From Paraburkholderia sp. DHOC27 (GTDB lineage Bacteria; Pseudomonadota; Gammaproteobacteria; Burkholderiales; Burkholderiaceae), in the NCBI RefSeq assembly GCF_003429005.1, contig NZ_QVQV01000001.1:923864-987863 (forward strand): DNA of 64,000 bases. Direction: 5' to 3'. Under the pieces are notes generated by a model. That model ran no database searches. It was not told the DNA's origin and saw nothing but the letters and a program-made list of their open reading frames with translations. Shown here piece by piece: positions 46,445 through 55,571 of the stretch (position 1 is the stretch's first letter; every line of letters begins with the position of its first letter). The translations under genes were made by a program, and so were the position numbers.

Positions 46445-47028
46445 TGCACGGATAGCGGCTCGGGATAATGTTGCGTGAGCGAATACGTGCTCTCCGGTGC
46501 CGCCCAACCCTCGAAGGTCAAAACGGGCGGCACTGAGGGGTTGCTGCCGAGCGTTTCGCATTGTCCCGGCAGCCCCATAGAATTGATTGTGACAGTGCTC
46601 GACTCGGTGTCCGGCGCGATGTACACCGTTGCATCAGCGCCCACACGGAGCGTCGTGGAGGGTCTTCCCGGCGAGTCAGCGTCAATGAACGGCGGCCCTC
46701 CGCATGTGGGGGTGGGATATTGGCCGCTCGTGGATAGGATGTCTCCCCATTCATACTGCTCCGCTGAATATTGGTTGGTCGTGGCGTTATAGATCCGGCT
46801 CAGCGGAACCGCAATGACGGCACCGTTCGCGACGATTATGGTGACAACCTGGGAGTCGTTAGCCGAGACAAGCGGGCCGACATATCGTCCCTGACCGTCG
46901 AACACTTTCAGTACGTCCTCGTCGTCACGGTTGCCAGCTTGACCGTTGCTAGTTGCGGTGCCGTCGCCACCATAGGCGAGGGAACTCAGACAAACGGCGA
47001 GCAAGACAGCGACGTGTGGATGGCGCAT
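46438..47028 (-). CDS. Secreted protein of an unrecognised family, paralogue 1
   Basis: A 196-residue protein with a signal peptide (cleavage near AYG-GD). It shares with the next two genes: a VLKVFDGQGRYVGPLVS-type motif, a VNG/ANG hairpin followed by VPL and R, an S-A-x-x-(F/Y)-(E/Q)-W motif, a first cysteine before GPP, a second cysteine about 60 residues later, YIAPDT, and the ending YPEPLSVHY. AAGGAGA precedes ATG 47028. The stop lies 7 bases from that of the hybrid kinase on the other strand. Confidence 0.8.
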   Translation of the reverse strand: MRHPHVAVLLAVCLSSLAYGGDGTATSNGQAGNRDDEDVLKVFDGQGRYVGPLVSANDSQVVTIIVANGAVIAVPLSRIYNATTNQYSAEQYEWGDILSTSGQYPTPTCGGPPFIDADSPGRPSTTLRVGADATVYIAPDTESSTVTINSMGLPGQCETLGSNPSVPPVLTFEGWAAPESTYSLTQHYPEPLSVHY

Positions 47029-47086
47029 TTCAATCTCCTTTGGCCGCACGAAGGAACGAGCCCGAGCGCGCGTGATGACCACAGGT

Positions 47087-47677
47087 TTAGCGTGAACTCT
47101 GGCGGTCGTCCATGCGAATGGTGAGCGGTTCGGGATACTGCCGGTCGAGCCGGTAGGTGCTTGCCGGCAACCAGCCGGTTACCGTAAGACCCGGCGGCCC
47201 AAAGCAGCCGAACGGCGTTTCGACCTGCGACTGGCCCACTAACGTTGTCGAGTAGGTGTCCGGCGCGATATATAAGGTCGTTTCCGATCCCGTTCGTATT
47301 GTTAAGGAGGGTCTTACGGGAACCACCTGACCGCTTCCAATAATCATCGTACTGCTAAAGATAACGGGAGGACCGCTGCAGTTCGTCGATAGATAGACAT
47401 ATAGCCCTGCGCTGCTGCTCCATTCGAATTTCGAGGCGGATAGATGAACGCCATTCACAAGGCGGGTGATCGGCACGACAACGGTTACGCCATTGACCGT
47501 TATCACCGTAGCAAGGGGTCTGTCTTCGAACCCCACCACCGGTCCGACGTAGTTCCCACGGGCGTCGAAGACGGATAGCAAAGCGCCTGGACCATCAGCA
47601 GGTTTGTGCGCATCGTCGCCATACGCAGAACACGCCAGACAAACTGCGAGCAGTGCAGCAGCTTTCAGATAACGCAT
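47087..47677 (-). CDS. Secreted protein of an unrecognised family, paralogue 2
   Basis: A 196-residue paralogue of its neighbours, about one third identical to each by eye. Signal peptide to about residue 20 (LACSAYG). Conserved parts: LLSVFDARGNYVGPVVG, VNGVTVVVPITR, LSASKFEW, CSGPP, YIAPDTYST, and YPEPLTI. Here the C-terminus is extended by ten residues (MDDRQSSR) past the YPEPL motif. The two central cysteines suggest a disulfide. Likely a periplasmic or exported beta-rich protein. Confidence 0.8.
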   Translation of the reverse strand: MRYLKAAALLAVCLACSAYGDDAHKPADGPGALLSVFDARGNYVGPVVGFEDRPLATVITVNGVTVVVPITRLVNGVHLSASKFEWSSSAGLYVYLSTNCSGPPVIFSSTMIIGSGQVVPVRPSLTIRTGSETTLYIAPDTYSTTLVGQSQVETPFGCFGPPGLTVTGWLPASTYRLDRQYPEPLTIRMDDRQSSR

Positions 47678-47810
47678 TTCATCTCTCCTGATCCAGCGCT
47701 GACCGCGATGCAGCGAGACACATCGAGAACACGTGTATTTGCGGAACCCGGCGTCTTGCGCACGCGTGTGAGCGCGGAAAGCATGATCGTTGTGCTAAAG
47801 AACGGGACGT

Positions 47811-48371
47811 TCAGTAGTGAATGGCGAGAGGCTCAGGATAATTCTGGGTGAGTGAAAAGACGCTTTCCGTCAACCATACCGAGAGCGGGTACTGCATGCT
47901 CTGGCCGGAGCATTGCCCATTGGGCGGAGTCGGAATGGTGTAGGTGTTTCCCGCGATATACGCCGTGGTAACGTTTCCAACTCGCGCGGTGTAGGCCGGT
48001 CTTAGCACCCCAGGCGTCGGAAAGGTTGCATCGATGACAGGCAGGTTGCGGCAATCCACCGTCGGGGGCGTTGCGATAGGGGAAAGCGAGCTTGCCCATT
48101 GATACTGTGACGCAGACAACTGTCCGTTCTGCGAGACGCGCCCGATTGGGACGACGATGATCGTGCCGTTGGCATGCACCACGGCGCCGATAGTCACTGC
48201 GTCAATGGATATCACAGGACCGACATAATGGCCGTCGCTATCGAACACCTTCAGAACGTGCGAATGCGCCGTGTGACCATCCGGCCTGTGTCCCGGATCG
48301 GGAATATCCTCTGCGTACGCTATCGAGGCCAAGCAGATAGAAAGTAGGACCGCGGCGTGTGACTTGCGCAT
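47811..48371 (-). CDS. Secreted protein of an unrecognised family, paralogue 3
   Basis: A 186-residue protein and first gene of the trio in transcription order. Signal peptide to about residue 20 (LASIAYA-ED), a His/Asp-rich N-terminal linker (DPGHRPDGHTAHSH), then VLKVFDSDGHYVGPVIS, ANGTIIVVPIGR, LSASQYQW, YIAGNTY and YPEPLAIHY. Its promoter should lie in the 349 bp upstream. The three genes have visibly lower GC than the rest of the window, which suggests acquisition, followed by tandem duplication. Confidence 0.8.
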   Translation of the reverse strand: MRKSHAAVLLSICLASIAYAEDIPDPGHRPDGHTAHSHVLKVFDSDGHYVGPVISIDAVTIGAVVHANGTIIVVPIGRVSQNGQLSASQYQWASSLSPIATPPTVDCRNLPVIDATFPTPGVLRPAYTARVGNVTTAYIAGNTYTIPTPPNGQCSGQSMQYPLSVWLTESVFSLTQNYPEPLAIHY

Positions 48372-48720
48372 TTCCTATCTCCTGATGCGGCGCGACACGG
48401 CGCGACTCGCCCTCGGACATACGCTAAGGGAGCGGGTGTCGCGCGATGTCAAAAGCTCGCGAATGTGTACAAGCGTTAGGAGGACGGCTGTCACGCCTTG
48501 GGCGGGATTGACGCAAGCGTCGCAAGCGGGTGCGAGGTTGCGTCGGATGATTAAACATAGCGGAGCCGATGCCGACATTCAAGTACGAGTCGCGTACGCG
48601 CGATTTAATCAATACCGTACGAATCGAATCACGGACGAAATGCAATGGAGCCGCTTGAACATCGGGAACACATGGCAAGTATCGAACACAGGCTTTCAAT
48701 CGGAAAGGCGATTCGATGCA
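48372..48720. other. Intergenic region upstream of the secreted-protein trio
   Basis: About 350 bp of moderate GC between the first secreted-protein gene and the stop of the lactonase gene on the same strand. It must contain the promoter of the trio. I see no clear -35/-10 pair, hairpin or repeat. Confidence 0.4.
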
Positions 48721-49746
48721 CTACCAGTGCACCATCGGAAGTCCCGCAACAGGAGAAGCGAAAGTCGAGATCGATTCTCCCTTGAGACTTCCCAGATAGA
48801 CTGTCTGCAGATCCGCTCCGCCGAAGGTGATGCTGGTCAGGCACGGAGCGATACTTCCACCACAAGCGCCCATGACGTCCATCGGTACGACTGTACCCGT
48901 TGCAAAGGCCGCTTCGAAACGCGCAGTCGCTTCCTGGTCACCGTCTTCGAAAAGAGTGAGCAAGTCTCCTTCCGGCGTGATTGCAACGAGGCGGTCGGCG
49001 AAAATCATCGCGCACCACAGATTCCCATAAGCATCGAAGGTAATGCCATCAACTAATCCAGCGCCTAGCTGACTCGGGCCATAAATTTCCCGTGGACCTA
49101 GCGAGCCGTCGATGCGGACGGGGAAACGGCTCACTCTCTTTGCCGTCGTCTCTGCAACGTACAGAAACTCCTCTTTGGCATCGAAGCGTATTTCGTTAGT
49201 GAACGCCAGACCATCAGCGACAATGCGCAAGCCCTTGTCGTCGAGCAATGCAATGTATCCGTCCGCAAGCGTCGAGCAAATGGCTTCTGACCAGGGATTA
49301 GCCCTCGTCGATACCGTTATCCAGAGGCGCTCCTTGCGGTCTCGCAAGACGAAATTCACTTTCCCCATCGGCCGGCCTTCTATCTGGTCGCACAGTACAC
49401 GGCTCTCGCCCGAGCGGCTCAGGAATTCCACCCGGTCGGTTCCGATGTTTGCAATGACCAGATTGCCCTCAGCATCGAAAGCCAATCCGTTGGGGAGCGA
49501 GCCGTAGAGAAGTTCATCGCCGGCTTCTCCGGTTCCTTCTGCTCCTTCTTTCCCCCCAACTGACGCATCTGCGGGAAGCAGGAGGCGTTGCTCGCCAGAA
49601 GGCGCAATGTGCATGACGCCACCGCGGGAGTCGGCCACCCAGAGAGAAGCGTTACGTTCGGCGAGAATGCACTCCGGCCGACGCAAAACCTGACCTGTCT
49701 TGCGAACCCTATTGGGCTCGAGGGTCCAGCCTTGCAGTGGATTCAT
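48721..49746 (-). CDS. SMP-30/gluconolactonase family protein
   Basis: A 341-residue six-bladed beta-propeller of the SMP-30/gluconolaconase/LRE family, which hydrolyses sugar lactones with a divalent metal. Candidate metal ligands are the Glu in RRPECILAE, the Asn in LAFTNEIRFD, and the Asp in LVDGITFDAYGNLW, spaced as in the family. The repeated blade motif (A)EGNLV-IANIG and YGNLWCAMI is visible. It follows the SDR at 49896 on the same strand, fitting oxidation of a sugar to a lactone followed by hydrolysis. Confidence 0.9.
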   Translation of the reverse strand: MNPLQGWTLEPNRVRKTGQVLRRPECILAERNASLWVADSRGGVMHIAPSGEQRLLLPADASVGGKEGAEGTGEAGDELLYGSLPNGLAFDAEGNLVIANIGTDRVEFLSRSGESRVLCDQIEGRPMGKVNFVLRDRKERLWITVSTRANPWSEAICSTLADGYIALLDDKGLRIVADGLAFTNEIRFDAKEEFLYVAETTAKRVSRFPVRIDGSLGPREIYGPSQLGAGLVDGITFDAYGNLWCAMIFADRLVAITPEGDLLTLFEDGDQEATARFEAAFATGTVVPMDVMGACGGSIAPCLTSITFGGADLQTVYLGSLKGESISTFASPVAGLPMVHW

Positions 49747-49895
49747 TTGTCACCTCCAGATTGTTTTCTAGTTGTATCTTGCAACCGTCCAGCTCGACGG
49801 CCGGGCAGCTGTTCGCTCCGCCCGCAAAAAACATCATCGCGATTGGCAGCCAGGCCCGCTACTCACGAAGAGCCAGATAACCGCGTCATTCACAC

Positions 49896-50636
49896 TTACA
49901 GAGTCATGCCACCGGATGCTTCGATCACAGCGCCATTGATGTAACTCGCCTCATCGCTCGCCAGGAAGGCATAGACATTGGCAATTTCTTCGGGCTTGCC
50001 AAGTCGCCCTAGCGGCACCTGCTCACGCATCCTGGCCAGCACGTCATCGGGCACGGTAGAGAGGATGGGCGTATCAATGAAACCCGGTGCAATCGCGTTC
50101 ACCCGAATCCCTTTGGGACCGAGTTCGCGGCTCCAGGTTTTCGTGAAACCGATAACCCCGAATTTGGCAGCGGCGTAGTTTGTCTGCCCGTAGTTTCCAT
50201 AGATTCCCACCACCGAGCTTGCGTTAAGAATGACGCCGGCTCGCTGCTCTATCATCGTGTCGACGACAGCCTGGGACACGTGAAACACGCCGCGCAGATT
50301 GACATCAATGACGTCGTCGAATTGTTTCAGCGTCATCTTCTGCAACCTGGCGTCGCGCGTGATGCCAGCGTTGTTGACGAGAATATCGATCCGGCTGTGT
50401 CTTTTCAGCAGAGCTGCCACCATCTCGTTGACCGCGTCCCGCTCGGCTACATCGATGCTGAATCCCTCGGCAGCGCCGCCAGCTTCGCGACACGCTTCTA
50501 CCACCGCTGCAACCGCATCGCGGTTTAGGTCGCATACGGCGACGACAGCGCCTTCTTGCGCAAATTTAATGGCCGTCGCAGCACCAATGCCTTGACCCGC
50601 ACCCGTGACGATTGCCACCTTGTCCTTAAGCTTCAA
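49896..50636 (-). CDS. SDR-family oxidoreductase (FabG-like)
   Basis: A 246-residue NAD(P)-dependent short-chain dehydrogenase. The cofactor motif [12 protein letters not shown], and the active-site Ser/Tyr/Lys set (SSVVG, YAAAK) are all present. I place the start at the TTG at 50636 because GGAGAG lies five bases upstream and the cofactor fold begins there ([11 protein letters not shown]); the frame to 50702 lacks a ribosome-binding site. Probably oxidises the sugar or polyol carried by the divergent importer. Confidence 0.9.
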   Translation of the reverse strand: MKLKDKVAIVTGAGQGIGAATAIKFAQEGAVVAVCDLNRDAVAAVVEACREAGGAAEGFSIDVAERDAVNEMVAALLKRHSRIDILVNNAGITRDARLQKMTLKQFDDVIDVNLRGVFHVSQAVVDTMIEQRAGVILNASSVVGIYGNYGQTNYAAAKFGVIGFTKTWSRELGPKGIRVNAIAPGFIDTPILSTVPDDVLARMREQVPLGRLGKPEEIANVYAFLASDEASYINGAVIEASGGMTL

Positions 50637-50963
50637 TACTTCTCTCCGGTTCACAAAAGATGATCCCTGCAGTCCGACGAAGGGTTTGAAAAACCGGGCC
50701 ACTCCCGCGGATGAGGCTTTACCGATGTCGATGGTAATAGCGGCGCGCTGCGTTGGTAAGGTCGCGTTCGGACACCGCGGAGTCTTTCGGAGACAATCGG
50801 CGGAGGCGCGTTTTCAGGCGCTTTCGGCTGATACGGCGCTCCCTTGCCAATGACGACATCCTCCGGGCGGCACCTAAGTGCACATGCTTTGGCACGAAGC
50901 CATCTCGCGCGTATATCGCGGAGTTTGCGATCCCGAGACCATTCGATTAAGCAGAAGCAAAGA

Positions 50964-50995
50964 TGAACATATGTCCATAAATGATCAAATGTTCA
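50964..50995. promoter_or_regulatory. Tandem operator pair A, probable SorC-family sites
   Basis: TGAACATATGTCCA (50964-50977) and TGATCAAATGTTCA (50982-50995), two imperfect palindromes on the consensus TGAWCAWWTGWTCA, 18 bp apart from start to start. The second is the near-exact partner of the site at 51156. They may serve the divergent SDR gene or act as a distant operator with pair B. Confidence 0.6.
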
Positions 50996-51116
50996 ATAAT
51001 AGGCCATGTCTCCAACAGGGGTTTGGCAGATCGTCTCGCCTTCAGTCGCCACGTTGTGCGATGAAATCCCATAGTACGTCGCTTGTATCATCGGGTTAAC
51101 CATCTGTTCCTAAAGA

Positions 51117-51145
51117 TTGACACCCCGTCAGCGCCATCCTACGAT
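51117..51145 (+). promoter_or_regulatory. Sigma-70 promoter of the ABC/polyol operon
   Basis: TTGACA (51117-51122), a 17-bp spacer and TACGAT (51140-51145). The predicted start of transcription, near 51152, lies just before operator pair B, as expected for repression by a bound dimer. Confidence 0.75.
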
Positions 51146-51155
51146 ACCTCACAAA

Positions 51156-51187
51156 TGATCAATTGTTCACTAATGAGCAAATGACGG
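51156..51187. promoter_or_regulatory. Tandem operator pair B at the operon promoter
   Basis: TGATCAATTGTTCA (51156-51169), a full palindrome on the consensus, followed exactly 18 bp later by a half-conserved site beginning TGAGCAAA (51174). It covers the start of transcription and extends into the ribosome-binding site of the first ABC gene. Confidence 0.65.
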
Positions 51188-51194
51188 AGGCGAA

Positions 51195-52673
51195 GTGGGT
51201 GGACTTCTTCTAGAAGTAGAGGGCCTGCAAAAAGCGTTCGACGGCGTGCCGGCGCTCATGGAGGGGCGGTTGAGTTTGCGTGCGGGTAGCGTTCATGCTT
51301 TGTGCGGTGGCAATGGCGCGGGCAAATCGACCTTCCTGAACATCGTGATGGGGATCATCCAGCGCGATGCCGGTGAAATCCGGCTCAATGGGCTGCCCGT
51401 CAATTTCCAGACACCAGCGGAGGCGCTCGCCAATCGCGTCGCCATCATCACTCAGGAACTCTCGCCCATCCGTGGCATGACGGTCGCCGAAAACCTGTTT
51501 CTCGGCCGCGAACCGCGCCGCGCCAAGGTGCTGGTCAAGTTCGGCGCACTCGTTCAGCAGGCCCAGGCACTTCTCGATCGCCTCGGTTTTCCCGTTGACG
51601 CCCGCGCGAGCGTGGACTCGCTCAGCCTTGCGCAGATCCAGCTCGTGGAAATCGCCAAGGCGTTTAGTCGCGACTGTGACGTGATGATCATGGACGAACC
51701 AACGTCGGCCATTGGCGAGTCGGAAACCGAGGTGCTGTTCAGCGCGATCCGCAATCTCACTGCACAGGGTGCGGGCATTATCTATGTGACCCATCGGTTG
51801 TCCGAAGTATTCAGGATCGCAGACAGCTACACCGTGTTCCGCGATGGCCGATACGTGGAGAGCGGTCGCATCGCGGATATCGATCGCGCCCATCTGGTCA
51901 GCACGATTGTCGGACGCAAGTTGAACCAGACGGAGAAAGTGCGTCGCCCGATTGGCGAGCCAGTGCTCGAGACGTCTGCCTTGTCGCGCGACGCCGAATT
52001 CGAGGACATCTCGCTTTCAGTTAGCGCGGGAGAAGTACTCGGGGTCTATGGACTGATGGGATCCGGCCGTAGTGAGTACCTGAATTGCGTGTATGGACTC
52101 ACCCGTGCGAAACGCGGGGAAGTGACCTTCCGTGGGCGCCGGCTCGCGTCGGGCAACCCTCGCCGCGCGATTCGCGCTGGCCTCGCACTCGTCACAGAAG
52201 ATCGCAAGGAAACCGGCCTCGTATTGTCCTCATCGGTTCGCGACAATGTTTCGCTGTCTGCCTATCCGAGGCTTTCGCGCTTCTCACTGATTGATCGCCG
52301 CAAGGTGAAAACGCTGGTGCAAAGCATGGTCGAGCGGATGCGAATCAAGGTGGGCTCGGTGTCGTTGCCGGTTTCATCCATGAGCGGAGGCAACCAGCAA
52401 AAGGTGGTACTGGCGCGCTGCCTGTCGACCGAGCCGGTCTGTCTGCTGTGCGACGAGCCAACCCGCGGCATTGATGAAGGCGCCAAGCGCGAAATCTATC
52501 GTCTGCTGGACGATTTCGTTGCGAAAGGCGGGGCCGCCATAGTCGTGTCCTCCGAGGCTCAGGAAGTGCTCGACGTTAGTGACCGGATTGCCATTTTCAA
52601 ATCGGGGCGGTTGGTCTCCGTGATCGACGGCCATGTCTCCAGCCAGGAAGATCTACTCCACCTCGCATCGTGA
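51195..52673 (+). CDS. Sugar ABC transporter ATPase 1 (RbsA/MglA type)
   Basis: A 492-residue double ATPase. Domain 1 has GGNGAGKST, the signature SLSLAQIQLVEIAKAF and MIMDEPTSAI; domain 2 has the degenerate P-loop GLMGSGRSE normal for this group, SMSGGNQQKVVLARC and LLCDEPTRGID. It would drive a ribose-type importer. GTG start at 51195, four bases after GGAGG. It overlaps the permease start by four bases (GTGA). First gene of the long polyol operon. Confidence 0.93.
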   Translation: MGGLLLEVEGLQKAFDGVPALMEGRLSLRAGSVHALCGGNGAGKSTFLNIVMGIIQRDAGEIRLNGLPVNFQTPAEALANRVAIITQELSPIRGMTVAENLFLGREPRRAKVLVKFGALVQQAQALLDRLGFPVDARASVDSLSLAQIQLVEIAKAFSRDCDVMIMDEPTSAIGESETEVLFSAIRNLTAQGAGIIYVTHRLSEVFRIADSYTVFRDGRYVESGRIADIDRAHLVSTIVGRKLNQTEKVRRPIGEPVLETSALSRDAEFEDISLSVSAGEVLGVYGLMGSGRSEYLNCVYGLTRAKRGEVTFRGRRLASGNPRRAIRAGLALVTEDRKETGLVLSSSVRDNVSLSAYPRLSRFSLIDRRKVKTLVQSMVERMRIKVGSVSLPVSSMSGGNQQKVVLARCLSTEPVCLLCDEPTRGIDEGAKREIYRLLDDFVAKGGAAIVVSSEAQEVLDVSDRIAIFKSGRLVSVIDGHVSSQEDLLHLAS

Positions 52674-53659
52674 ATACACAAATCTCAACGCCCGTCAGCG
52701 CGCCGTTGCACAACAGCCGCGCCGCGCAGATGCGCCAGATGTACCGGCGCTACGGCATCCTCGTCGTGCTCATTCTCCTGTGCGTCATCCTGACGTTCGC
52801 GAACCAGTACTTTTTAACGTGGGGCAATATTGCCGACGTGCTGCGGCAGTCTTCGATCAATGGCATTCTCGCGGTCGGCATGACATACGTCGTGCTGACG
52901 GGGGGCATCGATCTCTCGGTGGGTTCCACGCTCGCGCTTGCCGGCATGGTCAGTGCCAGTGTCGTGACCGGCGCGCATCCCCACGGCATCGCCCTCGGGC
53001 TGTTCGCCGGGCTGGCGGTCGGCGCGGCGGTTGGCGCGGTCAACGGAATCGTCGTCGCACGGCTCGCCGTGCCATCGTTCGTCGCCACGCTTGGCATGCT
53101 GAGCGTCGCGCGTGGACTCACCTTCATCTACAACGACGGCATGCCGATTGCCGACCTTCCCAACGGTCTTCTGACCGTGGGCACGGGCACGCTTGCCGGC
53201 ATACCCGTACCGGTGATCGTGTTCGCCGCGGTCGTCGCGCTGTTCTGGTTCGCGCTGCGTTATACGACTTACGGTCGCTATGTTTATGCGGTCGGTGGAA
53301 ATGTACGCAGTGCCAAGACGAGCGGTATCTCCACACGCAAGATCATTTTTTCGGTCTATATGTTGGGCGGCTTGCTCGCGGGGCTCGCCGGCATCGTCCT
53401 GGCTGCCCGCACGACCTCCGCTTTGCCGCAAGCAGGACTCTCTTATGAGCTCGATGCGATTGCGGCGGTGGTGATCGGCGGCACGAGCCTTTCAGGTGGA
53501 TCGGGATCGCTCGGTGGCACGGTGGTCGGCGCGCTGCTGATCGGTGTCATCAATAACGGCTTGAACCTTCTGGGCGTCTCGTCGTATTACCAGCAGGTCG
53601 TGAAAGGCATCATCATCGTCGGAGCCGTTCTGCTGGATACCTCACGCAAGAAATCTTGA
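52670..53659 (+). CDS. Sugar ABC transporter permease 1 (RbsC type)
   Basis: A 329-residue integral membrane protein with about ten hydrophobic segments and the BPD_transp_2 family features (TYVVLTGGIDLSVGSTLALAGM near residue 85 and AVVIGGTSLSGGSGSLGGT near 265). It forms the channel for the ATPase at 51195. GTG start in a GTGA overlap with it. The binding-protein gene starts 40 bp downstream. Confidence 0.94.
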   Translation: MNTQISTPVSAPLHNSRAAQMRQMYRRYGILVVLILLCVILTFANQYFLTWGNIADVLRQSSINGILAVGMTYVVLTGGIDLSVGSTLALAGMVSASVVTGAHPHGIALGLFAGLAVGAAVGAVNGIVVARLAVPSFVATLGMLSVARGLTFIYNDGMPIADLPNGLLTVGTGTLAGIPVPVIVFAAVVALFWFALRYTTYGRYVYAVGGNVRSAKTSGISTRKIIFSVYMLGGLLAGLAGIVLAARTTSALPQAGLSYELDAIAAVVIGGTSLSGGSGSLGGTVVGALLIGVINNGLNLLGVSSYYQQVVKGIIIVGAVLLDTSRKKS

Positions 53660-53698
53660 TCGTCAACGAGTAGTTAACAAATCCATAAGGAGACTTAA

Positions 53699-54706
53699 AT
53701 GAAAATTGGGAATCAGATGATGCTGGTTTGCGCGCTCGCAGGATTGACTGTGGGCGTGGCCCAGGCCGACCCGATCAAGGTGGGCGTCATGCCCTACGGT
53801 CTGAAAGCCGAGTTCATGCAAATGTGGACTAACGCCATCAAACAGGACCCGGCGGTGAAGGACGGCAGTGTCCAGATCGTCGTGTTCGACGGTAACTACG
53901 ACGCGCTCACGCAAAGCAATCAGTTTGACACTATGATCACGCAGAAGTACGACGCGATCATTTTTGCTCCGATCGACAAGAATGCCGGCGCGGCGGCGGT
54001 CGCCAAGGCAGTCGCAGCACACATTCCGGTAATCGGTTCGAACACACACGTATCGGGTGACCAGTTGACCTCGTATGTGGGCAGCGACGACGTGGTTGCC
54101 GGCCGGCTCGAGGCAGATGCCGTGGTGAAAGCAATCGGCGGCAAGGGCAACGTCGTGATCATCGAAGGGCCGATCGGGCAATCTGCGCAGATTGATCGCT
54201 CCAAGGGCATCGCTGACGTGCTGGCGCAGCACAAGGACGTGAAAGTGCTCGAGAACAAGACCGCCAATTGGTCGCGCGCCGAAGCATTGGCGCTGGTCGA
54301 AGATTGGCTGACCTCGCATCCGGGCCAGATCAACGGCATCATCGCCGAAAACGATGAGGAGGCACTTGGCGCCATTCAGGCGATGAAGTCGAAGGGCCTC
54401 GATGTAAAGAAAATTCCGGTGGCCGGCATCGACGGCGTCGCCGATGGCATCGAGGCAGCCAAACGCGGCGAGATGACGACCTTCTTCCAGGATGCAAAAG
54501 CGCAGTCGCAGGGCGCGCTCGACGTCGCGCTGCGCGCGAAGATCGGTCCGTCGTACAAGCCACGCTCAGATGTCTGGGCGGAGTACGGATCGAAAATGCC
54601 GTGGGACGGCGGCACCGCAAAGGAATATACGGTACCGTGGACGCAGGTGACGGCAACGAACGCCGACGCCATTCTCAAGCAGGTCAAGGAAGTCTCACAA
54701 CAGTAA
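53699..54706 (+). CDS. Periplasmic sugar-binding protein 1 (RbsB type)
   Basis: A 335-residue periplasmic binding protein. A signal peptide to about residue 23 (GVAQA-DPI) is followed by two lobes with the Peripla_BP_4 patterns, e.g. the GSNTHVSGDQLTSYVGSDD stretch and the NGIIAENDEEALGAIQAM stretch that carries a sugar-binding Asn/Asp. It delivers the substrate to the permease at 52670. AAGGAGAC supports the ATG. The SDR begins 25 bp after its stop. Confidence 0.93.
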   Translation: MKIGNQMMLVCALAGLTVGVAQADPIKVGVMPYGLKAEFMQMWTNAIKQDPAVKDGSVQIVVFDGNYDALTQSNQFDTMITQKYDAIIFAPIDKNAGAAAVAKAVAAHIPVIGSNTHVSGDQLTSYVGSDDVVAGRLEADAVVKAIGGKGNVVIIEGPIGQSAQIDRSKGIADVLAQHKDVKVLENKTANWSRAEALALVEDWLTSHPGQINGIIAENDEEALGAIQAMKSKGLDVKKIPVAGIDGVADGIEAAKRGEMTTFFQDAKAQSQGALDVALRAKIGPSYKPRSDVWAEYGSKMPWDGGTAKEYTVPWTQVTATNADAILKQVKEVSQQ

Positions 54707-54730
54707 CGGCCCGTAGTGAGGAACAGGCAT

Positions 54731-55498
54731 ATGCCACAGGTAACAAGCAATCTTTTTGATCTGACCGGTCGGGTTGCGATCGTCACTGGCGGGGCCGGCG
54801 GCATCGGCCTCGCTGCTGCGCAAAGTCTGGCAGCGGCAGGCGCCCGTCTTGCCCTGCTCGACATCAGCCCGGCCGTTCGCGATGTGGTGGCCACGCTGCC
54901 CGGCGGCACCGAGTTGCACCACGCGATCGTCGCGGACATCGTTGCCCCCGGTGTTCCCGCTGAGACGGTTCGCAGCGTGATCGCGCATTTCGGCAAACTC
55001 GACATCGTCGTCAACAACGCGGGCGTCGCGCTGCTGGAACCGGCCGAAACCCTCTCCGAAGAGGCGTGGAGCCGGACGATGGCGCTCAACCTGACGGCGC
55101 CTTTTCTGCTCGCGCAAGCGGCGGGTCGCGAGATGATCGAACGCGGTTATGGCCGGATCGTGAATCTCGCTTCGCAGGCCAGCGTGATCGCGCTCGAACG
55201 CCATGTGGCTTACTGCGCAAGCAAAGCCGCGATTGTCGGCATGACGAAGGTACTCGCGCTCGAATGGGCGAGGCACGGCATCACGGTCAATGCGGTCTCG
55301 CCGACCGTCGTTGAGACCGAGCTCGGCAAGAAGGCATGGGCCGGCGCAGTGGGCGAGGCGATGAAAGCGAAGATCCCGGTTGGCCGCTTCGCGCGTCCGG
55401 ATGAAATCGGTGCGTTGATTCTTTACCTCGCCAGCGACGCCGCCGCGATGGTGACGGGCGAAAACATCGTGATAGATGGCGGTTATACGGCGCAATGA
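54731..55498 (+). CDS. SDR-family oxidoreductase 2
   Basis: A 255-residue NAD(P)-dependent dehydrogenase: TGGAGGIG in the cofactor site, NNAG, and catalytic Ser in LASQAS with YCASK. Residues past 200 have VETELGKKAW and the C-terminal TGENIVIDGGYTAQ of the family. ATG 54731 is preceded by GAGGA; a GTG at 54716 would add five residues. Inside the operon, between the first binding protein and dhaK, which suggests it makes or uses a ketose such as erythrulose. Confidence 0.92.
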   Translation: MPQVTSNLFDLTGRVAIVTGGAGGIGLAAAQSLAAAGARLALLDISPAVRDVVATLPGGTELHHAIVADIVAPGVPAETVRSVIAHFGKLDIVVNNAGVALLEPAETLSEEAWSRTMALNLTAPFLLAQAAGREMIERGYGRIVNLASQASVIALERHVAYCASKAAIVGMTKVLALEWARHGITVNAVSPTVVETELGKKAWAGAVGEAMKAKIPVGRFARPDEIGALILYLASDAAAMVTGENIVIDGGYTAQ

Positions 55499-55571
55499 GT
55501 TACCCATTCCGATCCCTAACGCCGTCTGGCAAATCACACATCAATGGCCACCGGAAGCTCGAGGAAAACCC

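Larger units (their letters stand above)
50637..51194. other. Divergent regulatory region of the sugar/polyol cluster
   Basis: About 560 bp between the SDR and the first ABC gene. It holds two pairs of 14-bp palindromes (50964-50995 and 51156-51187) and a sigma-70 promoter (51117-51145). The DNA turns AT-rich from about 50940. No gene is supported in it. Confidence 0.7.
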
